This document shows, in pieces, positions 1 to 5,960 of a stretch of 5,985 bases of DNA. How positions within the stretch are numbered: position 1 is the stretch's first letter; each line of letters opens with the position of its first letter. Source of the stretch: GCA-002779465 sp964596535 (GTDB lineage Bacteria; Desulfobacterota; Desulfobacteria; Desulfobacterales; UBA2156); contig CAZQUR010000129.1 of NCBI GenBank assembly GCA_964596535.1, positions 1 to 5,985 of the forward strand. The letters are read 5' to 3'. A program made the position numbers and the translations under genes. The notes beneath the pieces are model-generated. The model saw only the letters and a program-made list of their open reading frames with translations, had not been told where the DNA came from and ran no database searches.

Positions 1-56
1 AGTTCATCAAATAAAACCATACCAAAAAATTTGGGTTTCGGAAAGAGGGGAAATTT

Positions 57-821
57 TTAGGGTGAAAATGCCGCTTTGAAGAGGATATCACCGAAAAATG
101 AAACCGTGGCCTCCCCGGTGTTGTCCGTATCGGTCATAATGGCCACCCCGGAGATCATGGGAGGGGGTTCACCAAAGGCCTTTTGGTAATCTTCACGGAT
201 GTTGCGCGCCTCGGTGACCCATGTACCGGCCTTGGCATCTCCGCTTTCCACCACCAGCATCTTGGCTTTTTTCGTGTAGGGGTTGTCCACAATAACGCCC
301 ACGGGCGCCTTATTGGCCCAGATGTAATTAATGGCGGCCACGGGCGGGTATTCTCCATGGACCAGCCGGGCCGCTTCAAATTTGGCCCGCTCCAGAAAAC
401 CGACCGTTTCGGGGTCGTAGGCAAAGGTGATGTACAACCGGGCGGGGTAGTCATCCCCTGATTTTTGGGTCACGTCCCCTTTTTCAAAGACGGAGGTGAT
501 CTTCCATTTCCACTGCACCACCGGGTATTCGTTGGGGTCGATGACAATTTTTCGGATCATTCCCGAGGCGGCGGCCTTGCTTTCCGCCCGGATGACAACC
601 CCAATCGCATCCCGATAAAGAGTGTACTCGGTGTGGCGCTCGATATCTTTAAAAAAAAGGGGTACCCACCCTTTGGGAAGCCCTTCTTTTTCAGAGGCGG
701 TTGAAAAAGCCCCCACCACGAACGTTTCCCCGCCGGATGCCGGCAGGGGATGCATAAGTGTCACAAGACCCAGGAAAAGAAAGAACCCCATCCACAACCG
801 ACAGGGTCTTTTACCCCACAC
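57..821 (-). CDS. DUF3047 domain-containing secreted protein
   Basis: A 254-residue protein that matches the DUF3047 family from memory of its conserved blocks; the biochemical function of that family is unknown. Visible blocks are LPKGWVPL (48-55), RAESKAAASG (78-87), WKWK (104-107), GDDYPARLYITF (122-133), INYIWA (164-169), NPYTKKAKMLVVESG (180-194), the segment 211-237 containing SGVAIMTDTDNTGE, and FGDI (243-246). The N-terminus has basic residues K4, R5 and R8, then a hydrophobic stretch (about 9-26) and a PASGG-type cleavage zone near residue 30, so export to the periplasm is likely. I prefer the GTG at 821 because the next start, ATG at 791, would remove the basic n-region of the signal peptide. 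Neither start has a convincing Shine-Dalgarno sequence. The GTG lies inside the last codons of the upstream CNNM gene (11-bp overlap), which suggests translational coupling in one operon. Family assignment is strong; role is unknown. Confidence 0.9.
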   Translation of the reverse strand: MWGKRPCRLWMGFFLFLGLVTLMHPLPASGGETFVVGAFSTASEKEGLPKGWVPLFFKDIERHTEYTLYRDAIGVVIRAESKAAASGMIRKIVIDPNEYPVVQWKWKITSVFEKGDVTQKSGDDYPARLYITFAYDPETVGFLERAKFEAARLVHGEYPPVAAINYIWANKAPVGVIVDNPYTKKAKMLVVESGDAKAGTWVTEARNIREDYQKAFGEPPPMISGVAIMTDTDNTGEATVSFFGDILFKAAFSP

Positions 822-2088
822 GAGAGGCGGTGTCCATTTCTTGGGACATCAACGCATTTTCGGGCAACGGTGACGTCTTGACGACGTTGAGTTCCTTGAT
901 CCGGTTTCCGGTCATCTTCTTGACGACAATGCGGTAGTTCCTGAAAAGGATTTCATCTTTTTCCTTGGGGATCCGTCCGGTCAAATCCAGGATGAAACCT
1001 GAAAAGGTGTCATACTCGCTGGAATCCGGAATCTTCATGCCGATGGTGTCGTTGACCTCTTCGATATCGGTCTTTCCCAGGACGATCCACTCGTTTTCAT
1101 TGACCAGGAGAATGTGGGGATCTTCCTTGTCCGTTTCATCGCTGATTTCCCCCACCAGTTCCTCGAGGGCGTCTTCCAGGGTCACCAGTCCCGACACACC
1201 GCCGTGCTCGTCCACGACGATGGCCATGTGGTCTTTGCGTTTCCGGAACTGGTGCAGGAGATGGTCCAGCTTTTTGTTTTCCGGGACGAAATAAGGCGGG
1301 CGCATGATCTTACGGATATCCACCGTCCCGTCACACCGGGCCTGGTGCAGGAACAGGTCCTTGATATTGAGGATTCCCACCACCTGGTCGATGGCGCCTT
1401 CGATGACGGGGATCCGGGTATATCCCGACCGGAGGATCCGTTCCAGGTCCGGGGGTTTTCCCGCCTCGACGACGAACATATCGGCCCGGGGCGTCATGAT
1501 TTCCGATGCCTTGGTATCGTCGAGTTCAAAGATGTTGTGTATCATTTCCCTTTCCTGTTCCTTGATCCGGCCCTCCTCTTCCACGGCTTCCACGAAGGTG
1601 ATGAGCTCCTCTTCCGACAGCCCCGGGGATTTGGTGATTTTCCCGGTGATTCTGGGGATGAAATTCAAAACGATCAGAATGGGGAAAAAAAGAATCGAAA
1701 GCCAGTAGATGGGGTAAATGGCGAGTCGTGCGATGAGAACATTGTTTTGTGTGGCGACGGACTTGGGAAGCACCTCGCCGAAAACCAGGATCAAAAGGGT
1801 CATGACGCCGGTGGCCGTACTTACGGCGTAACTGGAAAAAAGGTCCATGGTCACGGCGGTGGCCAGGGCGGCGGCGGAGATGTTGACCAGGTTGTTTCCC
1901 ACCAGGATGGTGCTCAAGAGTTTGTGCGGGTTTTCCTTCATTTTCCGGACCAGGTCGAAGGGGGGTCCCTCCTTTTTGGCCAGGTACCGCGCGCGGGTAC
2001 GGCTGATGGAAAACAAGGCGGTTTCGGCGGAGGAGAAAAAACCGGAAAGGACGAGTAACACGGCCAGAAGGGTGAATTCAAAGATCAT
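811..2088 (-). CDS. CNNM/DUF21-CBS-CorC_HlyC membrane protein (hemolysin family, probable divalent cation transporter)
   Basis: A 425-residue inner-membrane protein with the full architecture of the CorC/HlyC 'hemolysin family'. Residues 1 to about 150 form the CNNM (DUF21) membrane domain, with hydrophobic segments near 2-18, 58-80, 92-108 and 122-144, and with the family motifs SSAETALFS (19-27), GNNLVN (64-69) and GEVLPKS (104-110). A linker (157-195) leads to a CBS pair (about 197-318) that begins with IMTPR (197-201) and ends with VDEHGGVSGLVTLEDALEE (292-310). A CorC_HlyC transporter-associated domain follows (about 325-405). Family knowledge: homologues are Mg2+ (or Co2+) transport or efflux proteins gated by nucleotide binding to the CBS pair; the old 'hemolysin' name is probably misleading. 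The ATG at 2088 has GGGGA five bases upstream and gives the usual N-terminus. First gene of an operon with the DUF3047 gene. The exact substrate cannot be told from sequence. Confidence 0.95.
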   Translation of the reverse strand: MIFEFTLLAVLLVLSGFFSSAETALFSISRTRARYLAKKEGPPFDLVRKMKENPHKLLSTILVGNNLVNISAAALATAVTMDLFSSYAVSTATGVMTLLILVFGEVLPKSVATQNNVLIARLAIYPIYWLSILFFPILIVLNFIPRITGKITKSPGLSEEELITFVEAVEEEGRIKEQEREMIHNIFELDDTKASEIMTPRADMFVVEAGKPPDLERILRSGYTRIPVIEGAIDQVVGILNIKDLFLHQARCDGTVDIRKIMRPPYFVPENKKLDHLLHQFRKRKDHMAIVVDEHGGVSGLVTLEDALEELVGEISDETDKEDPHILLVNENEWIVLGKTDIEEVNDTIGMKIPDSSEYDTFSGFILDLTGRIPKEKDEILFRNYRIVVKKMTGNRIKELNVVKTSPLPENALMSQEMDTASRVG

Positions 2089-2098
2089 CGTTTCCCCG
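2089..2098 (-). promoter_or_regulatory. Ribosome binding site of the CNNM gene
   Basis: On the minus strand GGGGA(AACG) lies directly upstream of the ATG at 2088, with the four G residues at 2097-2094 and five bases between them and the start codon. It is a modest but well-placed Shine-Dalgarno match and supports this start. Confidence 0.55.
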
Positions 2099-2185
2099 TT
2101 GTCAAAGGACAGGAACGCACCCTGCCTCCATGGATAAAAAGAAATTCGGATTTTAAGTTTGGCCTTGAAGGACGGATGCCCGTGT

Positions 2186-2204
2186 TTTCGGCGCGGTGCC
2201 GAAA
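2186..2204. repeat. Short stem-loop in the divergent intergenic region
   Basis: TTTCGGC (2186-2192) and GCCGAAA (2198-2204) are perfect 7-bp inverted arms around a 5-base loop. No T-tract follows on either strand, so it does not look like an intrinsic terminator. If the CNNM operon is transcribed from near 2440, this hairpin lies in its 5' leader. A partly overlapping dyad, CGCGGT (2192-2197) with ACCGCG (2214-2219), could form an alternative pairing. Function unknown. Confidence 0.5.
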
Positions 2205-2305
2205 GAACGATGAACCGCGGAAGCGGTGTGTCGCAAAGCGGTATGAAAAAGAAAACCGGAGAGGATCGAAACGGTGACTGAGGGGGTCGTCCACCCGAGT
2301 GTGCC

Positions 2306-2434
2306 TCATTCAGGGCCTTTTTCCGAACCCGGCAACGGATCGTCCTTCATGCCGTGGCCGCCGCCGCATGAAGATCCCCGCACCCCGGGCATCCGGAAAA
2401 AGGATTTGTGGTGTTGAAAAGTGTGTTCTTGCAT
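2306..2434 (-). CDS. Candidate 42-residue small protein (doubtful)
   Basis: A minus-strand ORF starting with ATG at 2434 and ending in TGA at 2308-2306. It encodes a short peptide with His-rich residues near its start (HTFQHHK, 4-10) and a Cys/Gly/His cluster, SSCGGGHGMK, at 21-30. In favour: a consensus TATAAT lies just upstream (2453-2448), and AAAGGG touches the start codon, although that is too close for a normal Shine-Dalgarno site. An internal ATG at 2392 would give a 28-residue form. Against: it is short, I recognise no family, and it largely overlaps the 88-bp palindrome, whose constraints could create the reading frame by accident. If real, the Cys/His cluster would suggest metal binding, which is pure inference. 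Confidence 0.25.
   Translation of the reverse strand: MQEHTFQHHKSFFRMPGVRGSSCGGGHGMKDDPLPGSEKGPE
2316..2403. repeat. 88-bp imperfect palindrome (large potential cruciform or RNA hairpin)
   Basis: Nested inverted arms can be paired in order. The outer arms are CCTTTTTCCG (2316-2325) with CGGAAAAAGG (2394-2403), 10 of 10. Next come CCCGG (2328-2332) with CCGGG (2385-2389), then GGAT (2337-2340) with ATCC (2374-2377). The inner arms are CTTCATGC (2345-2352) with GCATGAAG (2366-2373), 8 of 8, around a 13-base loop. Together this is about 27 base pairs in correct nesting order, more than expected by chance. It could be a structured leader element of the minus-strand CNNM transcript, a small RNA, or a degenerate palindromic mobile repeat. 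No T-tract follows on either strand. Most of the low-confidence small ORF (2434-2306) lies over it. Confidence 0.6.
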
Positions 2435-2455
2435 CCCTTTATGCTCTATTATAAC
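2426..2455 (+). promoter_or_regulatory. Candidate promoter for the helicase-nuclease gene
   Basis: On the plus strand TATAAC (2450-2455), or the overlapping TATTAT (2447-2452), can serve as a -10. Weak -35 choices are TTCTTG (2426-2431, 18-base gap to TATAAC) and TTGCAT (2429-2434, 15-base gap). Transcription would begin near 2462. This would place the GTG at 2421 upstream of the transcript and supports starting the protein at 2511 or 2532. Confidence 0.35.
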
Positions 2456-2475
2456 AAATACCCAACATGTTCAAG
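2448..2475 (-). promoter_or_regulatory. Candidate sigma-70 promoter for the CNNM operon or the small ORF
   Basis: On the minus strand a perfect TATAAT (2453-2448) is preceded by TTGAAC (2474-2469) at 15 bases, or CTTGAA (2475-2470) at 16 bases. The predicted start of transcription would be near 2440. For the CNNM gene this gives a leader of about 350 bases that carries both hairpins described here. The -10 is strong; the -35 and spacing are only fair. Confidence 0.45.
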
Positions 2476-2510
2476 TATATTACGACAACCCGGAATTTCA
2501 AGCCGTTTTC

Positions 2511-5417
2511 ATGGAATCCAAGACCCGTTTCATGATTGACGACTATGTCCGTGCGCTGAAATCTTCCCCCCTTTTGGCGGGACAGGTGCTGTACCACAGG
2601 GTGTTTCCCCCTGTGGCACCGGCATGGTACCGGTCCCGGAAGCCGTGGCCGGAACCGGTTCAAAAGGCCTTGAACGAAATCGGCATCCATCGCCTCTATG
2701 CCCATCAGGCCCGGGCCATGGATGCGCTTCGTGCGAAACGGTCCGTCGTGGTCGCGACACCCACCGCCAGCGGGAAAACCCTCATCTATACCCTTCCGGT
2801 CCTGGAAAAATTTTTTCAAAACACGGATACCCGCGCCCTCTACCTGTTTCCTCTCAAGGCCCTGGCCCAGGATCAACTGCGTGTGTTTCAGGAGATCACG
2901 GGCGCCATGGAAGGGATCCTCCCCACGGCCGCCGTTTACGACGGGGACACCACGGCCTGGCGGCGGAAAAAGATACGGGAACATCCTCCCAACATCCTGT
3001 TGACGAATCCGGAGATGCTGCATCTTTCGCTGCTTCCCCATCATCCCAAATGGGCCGGATTTTTCAAACGCCTTCAAATGGTGGTGGTGGATGAAGTCCA
3101 CACCTACCGGGGGATCATGGGGTCTCATATGGCCCGGGTTTTCCGGCGGTTTAACCGGGTCTGCGCCCGCTACGGCGCCCATCCGGCCTATCTGTTCAGC
3201 TCCGCCACGATTTCCAACCCGTCCCAGCTCTCCGAACAGCTCACGGGGATCCGGGCGGATCCGGTCACGGAAAGCGGCGCGGGCCGCGGGAAGCGGCATT
3301 TGCTCTTTATCAACCCCGCCGAAAGCGCCGCCCGAATGGCCATTCTCCTTCTCAAGGCGGCACTGGCCCGGAACCTCAGGACCATCGTTTATACCCAGTC
3401 CCGGAAGCTCACCGAGCTTATCGCCCTTTGGGCGGCTACCCGGGCCGGACGTTATTCGAAGAAGATCAGCGCCTACCGGGCCGGGTTTTTACCCGAAGAA
3501 CGCCGGGAAATCGAACATCGCCTTTCCACCGGAGACCTTTTGGCGGTCATTTCCACCAGTGCCCTGGAGCTGGGGATCGATATCGGGGACCTGGACCTGT
3601 GTCTCCTGGTAGGATATCCGGGATCCATTATCGCCACATGGCAGCGAGGAGGAAGGGTGGGCCGATCCGGACAGGACAGCGCCCTGATTCTGATCGCCGG
3701 GGAAGACGCCCTGGACCAGTATTTCATGAGGAACCCCGAAGATTTCGTCAAACGAGAACCCGAGGCCGCGGTCATCAACCCGCACAATCCCACCATCTTA
3801 TCGAAGCACCTGGTCTGCGCCGCGGCCGAGATGCCCCTGACAATGGAAGAACCGTTCTTGTCCGAGAAACCGGTGTCCGACGCGGTGTCCCGGCTGGAAG
3901 CATCCGGGGAGCTGCTCCGCAGCGCCGATGGAAACGTCCTTTATTCGAAACGGCGCTCCCCCCACCGGGACGTGGACCTGAGGGGGGCGGGGGACCGGTT
4001 CATCATTTCCGGAGAAAACGGTGCCGTCATCGGAGAAGTGGACGGATTCCGGGCATTCAAGGAAACCCATCCCGGGGCGGTATATCTCCACCGGGGGGAA
4101 CCGTTTCTGGTCCGGCGGTTGGATCTTTCCACCCGCACGGTGCAGGTCGTTTCCGCGAAAGTCGATTATTACACCCGGGTCCGGGGGCATAAAGACACGG
4201 AGATCCTGGAAATCCATGAAGAAAAACCGGCCTGGCAAACCCGGGTGTACCGCGGGCGCCTGAAGGTGACGGATCGGGTCACGGGGTATGAAAAAATACG
4301 GATCAGAGGCGGAAAACGGCTCGGAATCGTCCCTCTGGACCTGCCCCCCCTGGTCTTCGAGACCGAAGGGTTATGGTATCGAATCCCTCCGGAGGTCCAG
4401 GCCAGGACCGAACAGGCCTTTTTGCACTTCATGGGCGGCATCCACGCCATGGAGCACGCCGGTATCGGCATCTTCCCCTTGCTGGTGATGACGGATCGAA
4501 ACGACCTGGGGGGCATTGCCATGCCTTATCAGTTTCAGGTGAAGGGCCCGGCGGTTTTTATCTATGACGGGATTCCGGGGGGCGCCGGCCTGACGCGCCA
4601 GGCCTTCCGGCAAGCCGAGGAACTCCTGGTCCTTACCCATCGGGCCGTGGCCACCTGCCCGTGCGAGACGGGATGCCCGTCCTGTGTCCATTCCCCCAAG
4701 TGCGGATCCGGAAACCGCCCCATCGACAAGGCCAGCGCCCTTTTCATCCTCGATTCCCTCCGGTCCCGGGATCCCGCGGTATCGGAAAGAAAAGAAACCG
4801 CCCGAATCCCGAAAGGGCGCCGACACAGGCGCGACCTGTTGCCCCCGCAGGGTCCTGTCGTGCATTACGGAATCCTTGACCTGGAGACCCAGCGTTCCGC
4901 GGAAGAGGTGGGGGGATGGCACCGGAGTAACCTCATGGGGATCAGCTGCGCCGTCCTTTACGATTCCAAGGCCGGCGACTATGTTGACTACCTGGAAAAA
5001 GACATTCCCGCTCTGATCGAAAGACTGAAACGCCTGGACCTGGTGGTGGGCTTCAATATCAAGCGTTTCGACTACGGGGTGTTGCGGGGATATTCGGATT
5101 TTGCCTTCGAAACACTCCCCACCCTGGATATTCTGGAAGACATTCACAACCGCCTGGGCTACCGCTTATCCCTGAGTCATCTTGCCGGGGTCACCCTTGG
5201 AAAAAAGAAAAGCGGCGACGGCTTACAGGCCCTGGCATGGTGGAAGGACGGCCGGATTCAAGACATCCTGGACTACTGCCGCAAAGACGTGGAAATCACC
5301 CGGGACCTGCTGCATTTCGGGATCGAAAACGGCTTTTTGCTGTTCAAAAACAAGCGGGGCCAGCGCGTGCGCATCCCGGTGGAATGGGCCTTCCTGGGGC
5401 GGCCGCAGCGTCCTTAA
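2511..5417 (+). CDS. MrfA-type DEVH helicase (DUF1998) fused to an MrfB/YprB-type DEDD exonuclease
   Basis: Probable DNA-repair helicase-nuclease, 968 residues from the ATG at 2511. Helicase motifs are complete: ATPTASGKT (82-90, Walker A Lys89), PLKALAQDQ (114-122), TNPEMLH (165-171), DEVH (194-197), SSAT (230-233), VYTQSR (293-298), STSALELGIDIG (348-359) and QRGGRVGRSG (378-387). A DUF1998 domain follows (about 638-755) with a probable zinc site, C-x3-C-x2-C-x5-C at 718, 722, 725 and 731, plus Cys716. A basic linker (about 749-784) joins a YprB-like RNase H-fold exonuclease with DLE (Asp790, Glu792), GFNIKRFD (Asp854) and YCRKD (Tyr922, Asp926), i.e. an intact DEDDy-like set. Family knowledge: in B. 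subtilis MrfA (YprA) and MrfB (YprB) are separate proteins that repair mitomycin C damage independently of UvrABC; here both are one chain. The C-terminal TPR part of Bacillus MrfB is absent. An ATG at 2532 is an equally possible start; a GTG at 2421 is in frame but overlaps the promoter candidate, and its extra 30 residues look non-conserved. No strong Shine-Dalgarno precedes any of the starts. Confidence 0.93.
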   Translation: MESKTRFMIDDYVRALKSSPLLAGQVLYHRVFPPVAPAWYRSRKPWPEPVQKALNEIGIHRLYAHQARAMDALRAKRSVVVATPTASGKTLIYTLPVLEKFFQNTDTRALYLFPLKALAQDQLRVFQEITGAMEGILPTAAVYDGDTTAWRRKKIREHPPNILLTNPEMLHLSLLPHHPKWAGFFKRLQMVVVDEVHTYRGIMGSHMARVFRRFNRVCARYGAHPAYLFSSATISNPSQLSEQLTGIRADPVTESGAGRGKRHLLFINPAESAARMAILLLKAALARNLRTIVYTQSRKLTELIALWAATRAGRYSKKISAYRAGFLPEERREIEHRLSTGDLLAVISTSALELGIDIGDLDLCLLVGYPGSIIATWQRGGRVGRSGQDSALILIAGEDALDQYFMRNPEDFVKREPEAAVINPHNPTILSKHLVCAAAEMPLTMEEPFLSEKPVSDAVSRLEASGELLRSADGNVLYSKRRSPHRDVDLRGAGDRFIISGENGAVIGEVDGFRAFKETHPGAVYLHRGEPFLVRRLDLSTRTVQVVSAKVDYYTRVRGHKDTEILEIHEEKPAWQTRVYRGRLKVTDRVTGYEKIRIRGGKRLGIVPLDLPPLVFETEGLWYRIPPEVQARTEQAFLHFMGGIHAMEHAGIGIFPLLVMTDRNDLGGIAMPYQFQVKGPAVFIYDGIPGGAGLTRQAFRQAEELLVLTHRAVATCPCETGCPSCVHSPKCGSGNRPIDKASALFILDSLRSRDPAVSERKETARIPKGRRHRRDLLPPQGPVVHYGILDLETQRSAEEVGGWHRSNLMGISCAVLYDSKAGDYVDYLEKDIPALIERLKRLDLVVGFNIKRFDYGVLRGYSDFAFETLPTLDILEDIHNRLGYRLSLSHLAGVTLGKKKSGDGLQALAWWKDGRIQDILDYCRKDVEITRDLLHFGIENGFLLFKNKRGQRVRIPVEWAFLGRPQRP

Positions 5418-5860
5418 GCCAATTCTTCGGGAATTTTCTCCCGGGATAAAAACTTGACCACCTGCTGATTGATGCAGGAGTAAATCTCCAGGTCCTCACC
5501 GAAGATGTCGACGATATCCTTGTGGTGGATCAGGTGTTCGATGACAAACGCCGTTAAATAAAGGCTCACCACGTGGGGCTGGGGGACCAGGTTGCGAAAG
5601 GGGGCCACCTGGTAGTCGATGTCGAAATCTTCGGCCCGGGTCATTTTCGTCAGCGCACCTTTGATCTGCTCCTCGAGGCTGTTTTTGTTGGTGGTTTCCA
5701 CCAATCCGCTTTCCACCAACTTCATGGCGACGGCGTTGCTCATTGCGTCGGCGTAATCCTTCACGCTGTTGATGGCCATGCGCCGGGCATGTTCTTTTGA
5801 CGTTTCGATCCGGGATAAAATACTCGTTTCGCGTGTGCTTTGTCGGAATACCTTGGGCAT
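5414..5860 (-). CDS. Conserved-looking hypothetical protein, 148 residues
   Basis: I do not recognise this family. The protein is soluble, without signal peptide or membrane segment, and appears mostly helical. The N-terminal half is charged (SRIETSKEHARRM at 16-28), the middle has KNSLEEQIKGALTKM (59-73), and the C-terminal half contains a hydrophobic helix with a His pair (VVSLYLTAFVIEHLIHH, 97-113), then DIVDIFGEDLEIYSCINQQVVKFL (115-138). ATG at 5860 is chosen because AAGGA lies seven bases upstream (5872-5868). A TTG at 5896 would add 12 residues but lacks a Shine-Dalgarno site and would run through the hairpin region. The gene converges on the helicase-nuclease and the two TAA stops share the TTAA at 5414-5417, leaving no room for a terminator between them. 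Coding support comes from the good start signal, clean frame and plausible composition. Confidence 0.82.
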   Translation of the reverse strand: MPKVFRQSTRETSILSRIETSKEHARRMAINSVKDYADAMSNAVAMKLVESGLVETTNKNSLEEQIKGALTKMTRAEDFDIDYQVAPFRNLVPQPHVVSLYLTAFVIEHLIHHKDIVDIFGEDLEIYSCINQQVVKFLSREKIPEELA

Positions 5861-5890
5861 TCGAATATCCTTTTCCGGGAAAAGGTTCCC
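5861..5890 (-). promoter_or_regulatory. Ribosome binding site inside a perfect inverted repeat, with an alternative hairpin
   Basis: On the minus strand, CCTTTTCC (5885-5878), one spacer base, and GGAAAAGG (5876-5869) form a perfect 8+1+8 inverted repeat; the second arm contains most of the AAGGA Shine-Dalgarno of the gene starting at 5860. A competing hairpin uses GGGAA (5890-5886) and TTCCC (5881-5877) with the loop CCTT, and it would free the Shine-Dalgarno arm. It may be an RNA switch controlling translation, or a DNA operator. The pairing is seen directly; the regulatory role is inferred. Confidence 0.4.
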
Positions 5891-5926
5891 TTTCAATTTT
5901 GATAAAATCGTAAAAGCCCGAAATCT

Positions 5927-5960
5927 CCCTCTCCCTTGAGGGAGAGGGGCAGGGTGAGGG
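5927..5960. repeat. GC-rich intergenic palindrome followed by GGGTGAGGG
   Basis: CCCTCTCCCT (5927-5936) and AGGGAGAGGG (5939-5948) are perfect inverted arms, realistically a 9-bp stem with the loop TTGA. They are followed by GCAGGGTGAGGG. Sequences of this pattern (CCCTCTCCC...GGGAGAGGG...AGGGTGAGGG) are familiar from intergenic regions of many unrelated bacteria and behave like REP elements or small palindromic repeats. On the plus strand an AT-rich stretch with T-runs follows (5964-5982), so it might terminate transcription entering from the left, but the T-run is not immediately adjacent. The rest of 5891-5985 shows no gene, and I found no convincing promoter for the minus-strand gene here. 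Confidence 0.65.

Noticed and set aside
21..58. Possible terminator after the DUF3047 gene (AAAAATTT at 25-32 paired with AAATTTTT at 51-58)
   Set aside because: The stem is only A-T pairs with an 18-base loop and no GC core, too weak to call an intrinsic terminator; CCAAA/TTTGG at 22-34 is also too short.
1114..2058. Plus-strand 314-codon ORF opposite the CNNM gene
   Set aside because: It is the antisense shadow of a clearly conserved CNNM/CBS gene; its translation is Gly/His/Asp-rich and resembles no family.
2221..2245. Short direct repeat AAGCGGTGTG and AAGCGGTATG
   Set aside because: Only two copies of about 10 bases with one mismatch; likely chance in GC-rich sequence.
2085..2309. Minus-strand 74-codon ORF between the intergenic palindrome and the CNNM gene
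   Set aside because: The product is dominated by Arg, Phe, Ser and His with no recognisable domain, and I saw no ribosome binding site. The ATGA overlaps at both ends are noted, but composition looks like untranslated leader.
2421..2510. GTG at 2421 as start of the helicase-nuclease gene, adding 30 residues
   Set aside because: The extra residues do not resemble the family and the DNA there looks like a promoter; starts at 2511 or 2532 give the usual N-terminus.
2439..3299. Minus-strand 286-codon ORF opposite the helicase motor domain
   Set aside because: It is antisense to a region full of conserved helicase motifs, and its length is explained by GC-rich codons.
4371..5147. Minus-strand 258-codon ORF opposite the DUF1998, linker and start of the nuclease domain
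   Set aside because: Shadow of the real gene; no domain and no start signal.
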